The translations under genes were made by a program, and so were the position numbers. A stretch of DNA of 64,000 nt from Ruminococcus flavefaciens (GTDB taxonomy: Bacteria > Bacillota > Clostridia > Oscillospirales > Ruminococcaceae), in the NCBI RefSeq assembly GCF_900143025.1, contig NZ_FRCT01000005.1, forward strand, positions 218,310 through 282,309. The letters run 5' to 3'. Below, piece by piece: positions 7,477-15,571 of this stretch (positions are counted from its first letter, which is position 1; the number at the start of each line of letters is the position of its first letter). The notes beneath the pieces are model-generated. The model was not told the origin of the DNA. It saw only the letters and a list, made by a program, of their open reading frames with translations, and made no database searches.

Positions 7477-8295
7477 ATGAGTATATTCATATGTCCTGTA
7501 TGCGGACAGAAGCTTGATCTATCGGGAAATTCCTACGTCTGCGGAAAGAGACACAGCTTCGACAGGGCAAGAAGCGGCTATGTAAATCTTTTGCTCTCAA
7601 AGCATATGGGCAAGACCGTTCACGGTGACAATAAGCTCATGGTGCAGGCAAGGCGTGATTTTCTGGATAAGGGCTATTATTCGCCGCTGTGCGAGGCATT
7701 GTGCGAGGCTGTTGAAAATAACCTGAAAGGTTCGGTCATTATTGATGCGGGCTGCGGTGAGGGATACTATACATCAGCAATAATTGATAGGCTGAATGGA
7801 GCAAATATTAAGGCTGAGGTATGCGGTATCGACATATCAAAAACAGCGGTGGAGTACAGCTCAAAGCGAATAAAAACAGCGGAGCTTGCAGTTGCAAGCG
7901 TGTTTCATATCCCTGTTGCTGACAATTCCTGCGATATGCTTGTGACTCTTTTTGCGCCGTACTGCGGAGAAGAGTTTCAGCGAGTTCTAAGAAAAGACGG
8001 TATAATGATAATGGCAATACCTTCACAGGAGCATCTTTGGGAGCTGAAAAAGGCTATATATGATACCCCATACAAAAATGAAGTGAAACCCTATGAGCTT
8101 GAAGGCTTCGAGCTTGTGAGCAAGAAGCGTGTGACCTATGAGATGCGCCTCGAAAGTCAGGAGGACATAAACGCACTGTTTTCCATGACTCCCTATTACT
8201 ACAGGACGGGGCGTGAGCAGCAGGAGAGACTTGCAAAGCTCGGTCATTTAACAACAAAGGCGGATTTTGAATTGCTTGTATACCGCAATATCTGA
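7477..8295 (+). CDS. rlmA: 23S rRNA (guanine) N1-methyltransferase RlmA family
   Basis: A 272-residue protein with the family's N-terminal zinc knuckle (CPVCGQKL, then CGKRHSFD; Cys6, Cys9, Cys22, His26) and the RSGYVNLLLS motif. A class I SAM methyltransferase domain follows (VIIDAGCGEGYYTS, about residues 88-101, and GIDISK). RlmA methylates G745 or G748 in helix 35 of 23S rRNA; which of the two cannot be told from the sequence. It lies 9 nt after the TrmK-Nif3 gene with GAGGTGAGAGC before the ATG, so it is probably in the same operon of RNA modification genes. Confidence 0.88.
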   Translation: MSIFICPVCGQKLDLSGNSYVCGKRHSFDRARSGYVNLLLSKHMGKTVHGDNKLMVQARRDFLDKGYYSPLCEALCEAVENNLKGSVIIDAGCGEGYYTSAIIDRLNGANIKAEVCGIDISKTAVEYSSKRIKTAELAVASVFHIPVADNSCDMLVTLFAPYCGEEFQRVLRKDGIMIMAIPSQEHLWELKKAIYDTPYKNEVKPYELEGFELVSKKRVTYEMRLESQEDINALFSMTPYYYRTGREQQERLAKLGHLTTKADFELLVYRNI

Positions 8296-8376
8296 TATGC
8301 AGTAATTTGTCGGAAATACATATGCTTTTGTTGAAGCAGTAAAGCTGCACATAAAAATTAGCAAAGGAATGATCTT

Positions 8377-10128
8377 ATGGCTCTTGACGGAGCTTTCTTA
8401 TATGCAGTGAGAAAAGAACTTCTTCCGCTTATCGGTGGAAGAGTCGAGAAAATACACCAACCCTCCCGTGAGGAGGTAATAATTTCCATACGTACCCGAG
8501 GCGGCAGCAAAAAGCTCTATATATCCTCAAATGCAGGAAGTGCAAGGGTGCATATGACCGAAAACAACGTGGATAATCCACAGACTCCGCCTATGTTCTG
8601 TATGCTTCTTCGCAAGCGTCTTGGCAGCGGTAAGCTCATTGATATCAGGCAGGACGGATTGGAAAGAATACTCTTTCTTGACTTTGAGTGCGTAAACGAG
8701 CTGGGTGATGTGGTGACTGTTACACTTGCCTGCGAGATAATGGGACGGTGTTCAAATCTTGTTATCATTAGCCATGAAGGCAAGGTCATTGACAGTATCA
8801 AGCGTGTTGACGAGGATATGTCCCGTGAGAGACTTGTGCTCCCTGGTATGAAGTACACTATGCCGCCCCGTGATGACAGGCTGAATTTCCTTATAGCCGA
8901 GCCTGAGGAGATAGTGGAGCGTCTGCGCAGTACCGAGCCTAAAGAGCTTTCAAAGGCTCTTATACGCATATTCGAGGGTATTTCACCGATACTTGCCCGT
9001 GAGTGGGCGTTCTTTGCCGGCAGGGGAGCGCACCTTGAAAGCGATACCATTGACGGAGACCAGTTGGACAGACTTCTTTTTGTCATAAAGCGTACAAAGG
9101 GTCAGCTTGAAAACGGCGAGTGCTGTTTCTCAGTGGCGAGCGATAAGGAGGGACAGCTGAAGGACTTTTCCTTTATACGCCTTTCACAGTTCGGAACACT
9201 TATGTATACAAAGGAGATACCTACAGCCTCAGAGCTGCTGGACTATTTCTACTCCGAGCGTGACAGGGCTGCGCGTACAAAGCAGCGTGCAAACGACCTG
9301 TTTAAGCTGCTTATGAACCTTACGGAACGTACTTCAAGGCGTATCGCTGCACAGCGTGAGGAGCTCGATGCCTGTGCTGACAAGGAGCACGCTAAGCTCT
9401 GCGGCGACCTTATTTCCGCAAATATGTACCGCATACAGAAAGGGGACAGCAGTGCTACGGTGGAGAATTTCTACGACGAGAGCTGTCCGCAGATGACAAT
9501 TGAGCTTGATGTGAGGAAAACTCCTGCACAGAATGCCCAGCATTATTATAACGAGTACAAGAAGTCGGTTACTGCCGAGGAAAAGCTGGCGGTGCAGATA
9601 CAAAAGGGCGAGGAGGAGCTTCAGTATCTTGAAAGCGTATTTGACTCGCTGACAAGAGCGTCTTCCGAGAACGATATCATACAGCTGAGACTGGAGCTGC
9701 GCGAGCAGGGCTATATCCGCTATGCAGGCGGAAAGGCTAAGCCGCCAAAGGCTCTGCCGCCAATCGAGTATAAGTCCAGTGACGGATTTACAATACTTGT
9801 GGGACGAAATAATAAGCAGAACGACCAGCTCAGTCTCAAATTTGCTGAGAAATCCGATATTTGGCTGCATACTCAGCTTATTACAGGCTCTCACGTACTG
9901 ATACTCACTGACGGAGAAACTCCTCCTGATAAGACTATCGAGGAGGCTGCAATAATTGCTGCGGTAAACAGCAGCGGCAGAAATTCGGGACTTGTGCCTG
10001 TTGACTACTGTCTTGCCAAATTTGTGAAAAAGCCTGCTGGTGCAAAGCCGGGAAAGGTTATCTTCACCAATTACAAAACTGCCTTTGTGAAGCCCGATGC
10101 GGAGCTTGAAGCGAGTCTGAGGGTATGA
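8377..10128 (+). CDS. rqcH: Rqc2 homologue RqcH (NFACT protein, ribosome-associated quality control)
   Basis: A 583-residue protein of usual length. The NFACT-N domain is about residues 1-210 (MALDGAFLYAVRKEL, FCMLLRKRLGSGKL), then helix-hairpin-helix and long coiled-coil segments (about 230-430), then the C-terminal NFACT-R domain (FTILVGRNNKQND, WLHTQLITGSHVLI). RqcH binds obstructed 50S subunits and recruits tRNA-Ala to add C-terminal alanine tails that mark stalled peptides for degradation. It was once named fibronectin-binding protein A. It ends in an ATGA overlap with the next gene, so the two are translationally coupled. Confidence 0.92.
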   Translation: MALDGAFLYAVRKELLPLIGGRVEKIHQPSREEVIISIRTRGGSKKLYISSNAGSARVHMTENNVDNPQTPPMFCMLLRKRLGSGKLIDIRQDGLERILFLDFECVNELGDVVTVTLACEIMGRCSNLVIISHEGKVIDSIKRVDEDMSRERLVLPGMKYTMPPRDDRLNFLIAEPEEIVERLRSTEPKELSKALIRIFEGISPILAREWAFFAGRGAHLESDTIDGDQLDRLLFVIKRTKGQLENGECCFSVASDKEGQLKDFSFIRLSQFGTLMYTKEIPTASELLDYFYSERDRAARTKQRANDLFKLLMNLTERTSRRIAAQREELDACADKEHAKLCGDLISANMYRIQKGDSSATVENFYDESCPQMTIELDVRKTPAQNAQHYYNEYKKSVTAEEKLAVQIQKGEEELQYLESVFDSLTRASSENDIIQLRLELREQGYIRYAGGKAKPPKALPPIEYKSSDGFTILVGRNNKQNDQLSLKFAEKSDIWLHTQLITGSHVLILTDGETPPDKTIEEAAIIAAVNSSGRNSGLVPVDYCLAKFVKKPAGAKPGKVIFTNYKTAFVKPDAELEASLRV

Positions 10129-10649
10129 GCATGAATAAAAGACTTGATGCGGAGTTTTTTCACCGCGATGCTCTTGATGTAGCTCCCGACCTTGTTGGAA
10201 AGATACTCGTTCACAGACTTGCGGACGGCAGTGAGCTTCGGGAGCGTATCGCCGAGACAGAGGCGTACCGCGGTGAAGAGGATAAGGGCTGCCATGCGGC
10301 AAAGGGCAGGACTAAGCGCACAGAGCTGCTCTACGGAGAAAGCGGAGTCATTTATGTGTATCTCTGCTACGGTATGCACTGGCTTATGAATGTCATAACA
10401 GGCGAAAAGGACCAGCCTCAGGGCGTACTTCTACGTGCAGGAGAGCGCTTTGACGGACCTGCAAAGCTCACCAAGAACATGAAGGTGGACGGGGGCTTCA
10501 ACGGTGTTTTCCTCAAGGATAATGAGGGCATATGGTTCGAGGACGACGGTTTCCGACCTGAAATAAGGACTGCGCCCCGTGTGGGCATCGACTACGCAGG
10601 TGACTACTGGAAGGATATAGAATGGCGGTTTATCGCTGACGGGAAGTGA
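10125..10649 (+). CDS. 3-methyladenine DNA glycosylase (MPG/AAG family)
   Basis: A 174-residue protein that matches the monofunctional alkyladenine glycosylase fold: the start DLVGKILVHRL, the catalytic-site ETEAYRGEEDKGCHA (general-base Glu in the ETEAY motif, about residues 45-60), then GVIYVYLCYGMHWLMNV and GPAKLTK. It removes alkylated purines and hypoxanthine to start base excision repair. The family is usually about 190-200 residues, so this copy is slightly short but has all core motifs. The first ATG overlaps the rqcH stop (ATGA); a second ATG lies two codons in. Confidence 0.88.
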   Translation: MSMNKRLDAEFFHRDALDVAPDLVGKILVHRLADGSELRERIAETEAYRGEEDKGCHAAKGRTKRTELLYGESGVIYVYLCYGMHWLMNVITGEKDQPQGVLLRAGERFDGPAKLTKNMKVDGGFNGVFLKDNEGIWFEDDGFRPEIRTAPRVGIDYAGDYWKDIEWRFIADGK

Positions 10650-10653
10650 TAAT

Positions 10654-11430
10654 GTGAATATACGCTGTACAGGCTGGAATTCCATATACAAAAGCGGTAC
10701 TGTGATAAAAAAGCAGGCGGACGGGGAGTATATGCTCATGCTCATAAGGAGCAGAAGCTGCGTCAGCATAGACGGTGCGGTTATGCAGCTTCCTGCGGAT
10801 ACGCTTTTACTTTTCAGCGGCAGCTGCACTGCTCAGTGCAGTACAGATGAATGTGCGATGGTATGCGACTGGATATGCTTTGATGCAGGCGATGAGCAGG
10901 AGCTTATGGAGTCGCTGGAGCTTGAATATGACCGCCCTATATGCTTTGCGGATACAGAGTTCATATGCGGACTCATGCGCAATATAGCCGAGGAGTATTA
11001 CTCTCTCGGAGCGCGAAGACTAAAAATGCTTGACAGTCTTATGAGGATACTTCTTGTAAAGCTGAGTGACGCGAGACTGCACAGGGATATAGCCGTGCAG
11101 ACTTCCGAACCGCATTACGGACTGCTGATAGAGCTGAGAGAAAAGATATACCGCAATCCGCAGATGAAGTGGAATGTGGATACCATGGCGGCTTATGTGA
11201 ATATGTCAAGGTCGTATTTTCAGCATCTTTACCGCGAGACCTTCGGTGTGTCATGTATTGCCGATGTTATAAGCGGCAAGATAGAAAAGGCGAAGGAGAT
11301 ACTCAGCGAAACGGACTGTACTGTTTCGCAGGTCGCAGCTATGTGCGGATATGACAACGAAGAGCATTTTATGAGGCAGTTCAAGAAAAATGTGGGGGTG
11401 ACTCCTACCAAATACAGGAAGCAGGTTTGA
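10654..11430 (+). CDS. AraC-family transcriptional regulator
   Basis: A 258-residue protein. The N-terminal ~130 residues resemble a cupin-like sensing domain (ADTLLLFSGSC region) with unusually many Cys residues. The C-terminal ~100 residues hold two HTH motifs typical of AraC/XylS: WNVDTMAAYVNMSRSYFQHL and DCTVSQVAAMCGYDNEEHF, ending in the family signature VGVTPTKYRKQ. GTG is the start used, with GGGAAG about 7 nt upstream, 4 nt after the glycosylase stop. The likely targets are sugar genes, by family only. Nothing in the neighbourhood names the ligand. Confidence 0.85.
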   Translation: MNIRCTGWNSIYKSGTVIKKQADGEYMLMLIRSRSCVSIDGAVMQLPADTLLLFSGSCTAQCSTDECAMVCDWICFDAGDEQELMESLELEYDRPICFADTEFICGLMRNIAEEYYSLGARRLKMLDSLMRILLVKLSDARLHRDIAVQTSEPHYGLLIELREKIYRNPQMKWNVDTMAAYVNMSRSYFQHLYRETFGVSCIADVISGKIEKAKEILSETDCTVSQVAAMCGYDNEEHFMRQFKKNVGVTPTKYRKQV

Positions 11431-11869
11431 TGTTAAAAAATAGTTCACAATTAACAAATAATATTAACAGTAATGGCGGGTCAAACGACGAAATAACGGC
11501 ATTTTTGTCAATTATTGCGGACTATTGTTCAATTGTTGCTATTTTTATGTTAAAAAGGGGTGAAAAGACTTAAAAGCAAGGCACACTCATGTCAAAATAA
11601 TGGTATATTTCAACAAAATCACACAAAAAATTGTCATTTAGACATGAGGCAATTTTTCAATAAAAAGGTAAAGGACATTGTGCGGGGCGTACAAACGACG
11701 CATTATAGGGATAAATCAGCTTTTGTGACCTCTTTGTGGAATAAAGCTGAAGTTTTGGTGAATTTAACATATTCTTAAGACTATTTTAAGGAACGGTGAC
11801 TATAATGTAATCAAATGATACGAAAGGAGTGTGAGACTCCGTGCGGAAAAGTCCGTTTCGGAGGTAGTT
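11431..11869 (+). other. Intergenic region with a candidate -10 and short leader hairpins
   Basis: There is no credible gene. A TATAAT lies at 11801-11806 but no good -35 is 17 bp upstream, so the promoter for the VTC-DUF4956 operon may need an activator. The leader contains small hairpins GGAGT/ACTCC and CGGA/TCCG ahead of the GGAGGT ribosome-binding site at 11860. A 72-codon open frame at 11560-11778 lacks a ribosome-binding site and looks spurious. Confidence 0.4.
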
Positions 11870-12676
11870 ATGGCAATCAATACATTCGCTCGCAAAGAAA
11901 TCAAGTTTCTCCTTAATATGGATCAGTATCACGGACTGATGGAGGTCATATCCGAGTATATGAATCCTGATGATTACTGCATAGGCGGTAAGGAGTATGG
12001 TATTTATAATATCTATTATGATACCCCAGATGATTACCTTATAAGAGAGTCACTCTCAAAGCCATATTACAAGGAAAAGATCAGACTTCGCAGCTATTAT
12101 TCACCTGCTAAGCCTGATGACAAGGTTTTCCTTGAGATAAAGAAGAAGATCGGCGGAATTGTTACAAAGAGAAGAGTTTCAATGACCCTTGCTGATTCAG
12201 ATGCATACTTTGCTGACCGAACAAAGCCTGCATATGATAAGTACATAACAGAGCAGGTTTTCAGAGAGCTCGATGTATTCCTTGACAATTATCCCATCGC
12301 ACCAAAGCAGTATATCAGTTATCAGCGTGAGGCTTTCTTCGGAAAGTACGATCACGATTTCCGTCTTACGTTTGACAGAAAGATAACTGAGCGCCGCTAT
12401 GATCTCGGACTGAACTATGAGAGCTACGGCAATTATATAATCGGCGTAGACCAGAGACTTATGGAGGTCAAGGTCTCAAATGCCATTCCCGACTGGCTGG
12501 TAAGCAAGATGTCAGAGCTTGGTATCTTCAAGACCAGCTTCTCAAAGTACGGCAGAGCATATCAGAACTTCGTTAAAACTCAGATCGAGGGTGCTCAGCA
12601 GACATCGGGAAGAAGGATTTATATATCAGGCATCTCAATGGTTAAGAATAACGTAATTATGAACAGGAGCGTATAA
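11870..12676 (+). CDS. VTC-domain (polyphosphate polymerase-like) protein
   Basis: A 268-residue protein with SD GGAGGT before ATG 11870. It matches the VTC/CYTH-like tunnel fold: FARKEIKFLLNMDQY at the N-terminus, YDTPDDYLIRESLSKP, KEKIRLRSYY, FLEIKKKIGGIVTKRRV, and LMEVKVSNAIPDWL near the end. The basic and acidic residues in alternate strands are those that bind phosphate chains and metal in VTC4. In yeast VTC4 makes polyphosphate from ATP. For the bacterial stand-alone domains the reaction is assumed rather than shown. It is followed after 3 nt by a DUF4956 membrane protein, a common pairing in Clostridia. Confidence 0.85.
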   Translation: MAINTFARKEIKFLLNMDQYHGLMEVISEYMNPDDYCIGGKEYGIYNIYYDTPDDYLIRESLSKPYYKEKIRLRSYYSPAKPDDKVFLEIKKKIGGIVTKRRVSMTLADSDAYFADRTKPAYDKYITEQVFRELDVFLDNYPIAPKQYISYQREAFFGKYDHDFRLTFDRKITERRYDLGLNYESYGNYIIGVDQRLMEVKVSNAIPDWLVSKMSELGIFKTSFSKYGRAYQNFVKTQIEGAQQTSGRRIYISGISMVKNNVIMNRSV

Positions 12677-12679
12677 TTT

Positions 12680-13420
12680 ATGTTTGAACACGGTTTTTTC
12701 GGAAATGTACTTTCAAAGTATTATGAGTCAAGTGATTCGGTTTTGGGCATCAGCTCAACACTGACTACTATCAAGGCGGGAGAGTTTTTCCTCTGCGTCG
12801 GCGCAGCACTTCTTATAGGCTTCCTTATAAGCCTTATCTACATCGTGACTCATAGAAAAGAGGGTTATTCACAGAGCTATGTTCTGACCATGATAATGCT
12901 TCCGACTATCGTTTCACTTATACTTTTACTCATTAACACAACAGCAGGCGCACTCAGTCTGGCAGGTGCATTCACACTTGTACGATTCAGAAGCGTTGCG
13001 GGTGACCCGAAGGATATAGCATACATATTCTTTGCAATGGCAGCAGGTACAGCCTGCGGTATCGGATACATCGGATTTGCTATCGTATTCTTTGTTATCC
13101 TCGGCGTTGTAATGTTTATCCTCAGCGAGACAGACTTCGGCGGCTGCAAGAAGAGACATATGACTCTCAAGATCGCTATCCCCGAGAACCTTGATTATCA
13201 GGGCGTATTTGAGCCTGTTCTCGGCAGATACACAACATACCACAAGCTCAGAAGAGTTAAGACAACAAACTTCGGTACACTCTTTGAGCTTATCTACAGC
13301 GTTGATGTTCTTGATAACATCGACCAGAAGAAATTCGTTGATGAGCTCCGTGCTCTTAACGGAAATATGACGATCAACCTCGTATTCTTCAAGTATGACG
13401 ATAAGATATACGAAGGCTGA
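12680..13420 (+). CDS. DUF4956 integral membrane protein
   Basis: A 246-residue protein with about four transmembrane helices between residues 35 and 155 (FFLCVGAALLIGFLISLIYI, MIMLPTIVSLILLLIN, AFTLVRFRSVAGDPKDIAYI with the conserved R-F-R-S-x-x-G-D-P loop, then FAIVFFVILGVVMFIL). A cytosolic alpha/beta tail of ~90 residues follows. This is the DUF4956 pattern. It starts 3 nt after the VTC gene and is probably co-translated. DUF4956 and VTC-domain genes travel together in many Firmicutes. A plausible but unproven idea is that the pair makes and moves polyphosphate or another charged polymer across the membrane. Confidence 0.82.
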   Translation: MFEHGFFGNVLSKYYESSDSVLGISSTLTTIKAGEFFLCVGAALLIGFLISLIYIVTHRKEGYSQSYVLTMIMLPTIVSLILLLINTTAGALSLAGAFTLVRFRSVAGDPKDIAYIFFAMAAGTACGIGYIGFAIVFFVILGVVMFILSETDFGGCKKRHMTLKIAIPENLDYQGVFEPVLGRYTTYHKLRRVKTTNFGTLFELIYSVDVLDNIDQKKFVDELRALNGNMTINLVFFKYDDKIYEG

Positions 13421-13451
13421 TAAATAGATAATTTAAAACCCTCTCCAGCAG

Positions 13452-13487
13452 ATTTGTCAGGCTCTAATTATAGGTCTGACAAATTTT
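13452..13487 (+). terminator. Hairpin with short T-tract between DUF4956 gene and lipoprotein gene
   Basis: A perfect 9-bp stem ATTTGTCAG/CTGACAAAT (13452-13460, 13476-13484) with a 15-nt loop and a short TTT after it. It may act as a partial terminator or attenuator rather than a full stop. Confidence 0.45.
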
Positions 13488-13513
13488 GCATATGGGGAAA
13501 AGGAGAGAAAGCT

Positions 13514-15061
13514 ATGAAATATAGAAGGTTTATTGCAGCGGCTGCTGCACTTTTAACACTGATGACCGCAGTATCATGCGGAAAAGATGAAGTTCCTGAG
13601 TCGGACAAAGATAAAAACCCGACTATATATTCCGAGGATACGAGCAAGAGCTCTTCACAGAAGCTCGACTGGGGCGACAGCTCTCAGAATAAGCCGCAGA
13701 ATAACGGTGGACAGAATAATGGCGGACCAAATAACGGTCAGAATAATATGCCTCAGCAGAATAGCGGCAACGGCGGCGGTATGCCTAACGGAAATGGTCC
13801 TCAGGGTGGAAATTCCGCGCCTTATATGGGCGGAAGCGGCTATCCATCAAATAACAACAGCAGCAATAATTTCTGGGGAAACAGTAATCCCAACGGCGGA
13901 AACCCGTACAGCGGCGGACAGCAGAGCGTTCCTAACTGGGGACAGTCAGGCGGCGGTACATGGGGCGGCGTACAGAATAACTATAACGGCGGCGGCTTCA
14001 GCGGTAATACAGGCGGAAACAATAACCAGGGCGGTGAAAACGGCGGCGGTGAGCAGAATCAGAATACACAGCCCAATACTCAGCCTGCAACACAGGCACC
14101 TACTGCGCCTGTCAACAGCTCTGAGGTCGAAGCGCCTGATGATACATTAAAGTATACTGCCGAGGTAACTCTTGGCAGTGATATAAACGTAAAGGGCAGT
14201 AATATAAAGGTGAACGGCTCGGTGGTAACTATTACCTCTGAGGGCGATTATATCTTTTCGGGAAGTCTTCCAAACGGTCAGATATGCGTTGATACAGCTT
14301 CTCCGACGGATAAGGTCACTATCGTGCTTAACGGCGTTGAGATATCCAATTCAAACGGTCCTGCTATCCTTATTGATGAGGCTAAGAAGTGTACTATCAA
14401 GGTCAAGGACGGTACAGCAAATTACCTTTCCGACGGCGGCGACAATAAGATATACGACGGTACTATCTTCTCCAATGATACTCTCAGACTCAAGGGCAAC
14501 GGCGAGCTTTATATAACTGCAAACAATGCTCACGGTATATCCTGCGATGACGATATTATCGTCGATAACGGCACATATAATATCATTTCTGCAAAATCGG
14601 GCATATTTGTTCACGATGATATCACGATAAACGGCGGCAGAGTAAATATCAAGGGCGGCACAAACGGTATCAAGTCAAAGGGTACTATCAATATAAACGG
14701 TGGCTGTACAATGATATCGGGCGGCTTCAAGGAGGAGAAGCGTTCCATTTATGCTATGGGAACCTTCAGCTATACAGGCGGATATGTTTTTGCAGCAGGC
14801 AATCAGGTATCTGTTCCTACATACTCTGAAAGACCTTATGTGGTCATGGACCTTGTTGACCCTGTAGAAGGCGGAAACAGTGTTGAAATGGTGCTCAATG
14901 ATATCCAGATGGCTACATTTGTTCCGCATACAGAATTCAGAAGCCTTATGATGCTTGCACCTGAAATATCAGCAGGGAATACATTCTATGCTGTTATCAA
15001 TGGCGAAAATACAGAACAGTATACCATTGAAGAAGGACTTAATCTGTTTACGACTAAATAA
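13514..15061 (+). CDS. Cthe_2159-like carbohydrate-binding lipoprotein (beta-helix)
   Basis: A 515-residue protein. ATG 13514 is used because AAAAGGAGAG lies just upstream. A signal peptide (RRFIAAAAALLTLMTAVSCG) ends in a probable lipobox Cys. A ~170-residue disordered linker of Asn, Gly and Gln follows. The C-terminal ~310 residues are a right-handed beta-helix with repeated short rungs (TISNSNGPAIL-like, DTLRLKGNGELYITANNAHG, DDIIVDNGTYNIISAKSG, NGGRVNIKGGTNGIKSKG). This matches the family of Cthe_2159, a cellulose- and pectin-binding cell-surface protein of Clostridium thermocellum. Its position after VTC and DUF4956 genes repeats an arrangement seen in other Clostridia. Its role with them is unknown. 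Confidence 0.8.
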   Translation: MKYRRFIAAAAALLTLMTAVSCGKDEVPESDKDKNPTIYSEDTSKSSSQKLDWGDSSQNKPQNNGGQNNGGPNNGQNNMPQQNSGNGGGMPNGNGPQGGNSAPYMGGSGYPSNNNSSNNFWGNSNPNGGNPYSGGQQSVPNWGQSGGGTWGGVQNNYNGGGFSGNTGGNNNQGGENGGGEQNQNTQPNTQPATQAPTAPVNSSEVEAPDDTLKYTAEVTLGSDINVKGSNIKVNGSVVTITSEGDYIFSGSLPNGQICVDTASPTDKVTIVLNGVEISNSNGPAILIDEAKKCTIKVKDGTANYLSDGGDNKIYDGTIFSNDTLRLKGNGELYITANNAHGISCDDDIIVDNGTYNIISAKSGIFVHDDITINGGRVNIKGGTNGIKSKGTININGGCTMISGGFKEEKRSIYAMGTFSYTGGYVFAAGNQVSVPTYSERPYVVMDLVDPVEGGNSVEMVLNDIQMATFVPHTEFRSLMMLAPEISAGNTFYAVINGENTEQYTIEEGLNLFTTK

Positions 15062-15187
15062 AAGAATTATTGTATAATAAATGTAAATATGTAATAAGTG
15101 AAAACTTATTCACATAAAATTAACTTGAAAAAATATGAAAAAACAAGCAAAAGTACACATAAGTATATTTTTGTAGATAAATGTATA

Positions 15188-15216
15188 TTGTAAAGTACGG
15201 GATAATGCAATATAAT
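15188..15216 (+). promoter_or_regulatory. Promoter of a candidate small RNA
   Basis: TTGTAA at 15188-15193, a 17-bp spacer and TATAAT at 15211-15216. No protein start follows before the terminator at 15447-15474. Confidence 0.6.
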
Positions 15217-15222
15217 AAATAC

Positions 15223-15474
15223 AGCAAATGAAGATTATTGGTATTCAACATCAAGTACCCTCCCCTCTCATGTGCTTGATATTGAGTATTAGTTCACTTG
15301 CACGCCATAGAAATAGTTTTGTCAAGTAATAAAACTAACCCCTTTCATTTGTAATTTTTTCATGTTTTCTATTCTCAATAATTTGTTTTAACTTATCGTC
15401 TATGGCTCGACCCACAGTGCTAAACGAGAAATCGTTTGGGTCGAATATCCGCTCCCTCTGAGCGGATTTTTTTT
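15223..15474 (+). ncRNA. Candidate structured small RNA with C-rich apical loop
   Basis: About 250 nt run from a promoter to a strong terminator without a coding frame. Predicted parts: an outer helix CAAATGAA/TTCATTTG (15225-15232 with 15344-15351); inside it a 19-position hairpin (15240-15258 with 15272-15290, one C-A mismatch) whose 13-nt loop is CCTCCCCTCTCAT; a second hairpin TAGTTTT/AAAACTA (15314-15320, 15331-15337) whose loop CAAGT can pair with ACTTG at 15296-15300 as a pseudoknot; a third TCGACCC/GGGTCGA stem (15407-15413, 15438-15444) enclosing AAACGA-GAAA-TCGTTT. The CCUCCCC loop is complementary to Shine-Dalgarno sequences, as in C-rich-motif sRNAs of Firmicutes. I do not recognise it as 6S, RNase P, SRP or tmRNA. 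It could instead be an unknown riboswitch-like leader. Confidence 0.6.
15447..15474 (+). terminator. Strong intrinsic terminator of the candidate small RNA
   Basis: An 8-bp stem ATCCGCTC/GAGCGGAT (15447-15454, 15460-15467), loop CCTCT, then eight T residues. Confidence 0.92.
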
Positions 15475-15511
15475 ACATTGTGAAACTTGCGTGAAAGATT
15501 ATATAATCCGC

Positions 15512-15540
15512 TTGACAAATTCTATAACCTGTGTTAGAAT
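15512..15540 (+). promoter_or_regulatory. Promoter of the ribbon-helix-helix gene
   Basis: TTGACA at 15512-15517, a 17-bp spacer, and TAGAAT at 15535-15540 with TGT before it (extended -10). The transcript would begin near 15547, so translation must start downstream of that. Confidence 0.75.
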
Positions 15541-15571
15541 ATATGTAATGAAGAAGGGAAGTGATGTACCC

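Noticed and set aside
9334..10302. Long open frame on the minus strand across rqcH and mpg
   Set aside because: It is antisense to two clear genes, has no recognisable family, and its composition (Cys, Leu, Ser and Arg rich) is that of a shadow frame.
11560..11778. 72-codon frame in the gap before the VTC gene
   Set aside because: No ribosome-binding site, no family, and AT-rich composition like the surrounding non-coding sequence.
15223..15474. 6S RNA, tmRNA, RNase P RNA or SRP RNA
   Set aside because: The closing helix, internal bubbles and conserved cores of these RNAs (for example GAGGAAAGTCC of RNase P) are not found.
15491..15571. Upstream-extended start of the ribbon-helix-helix gene
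   Set aside because: The extension covers the -35 and -10 elements of its own promoter.
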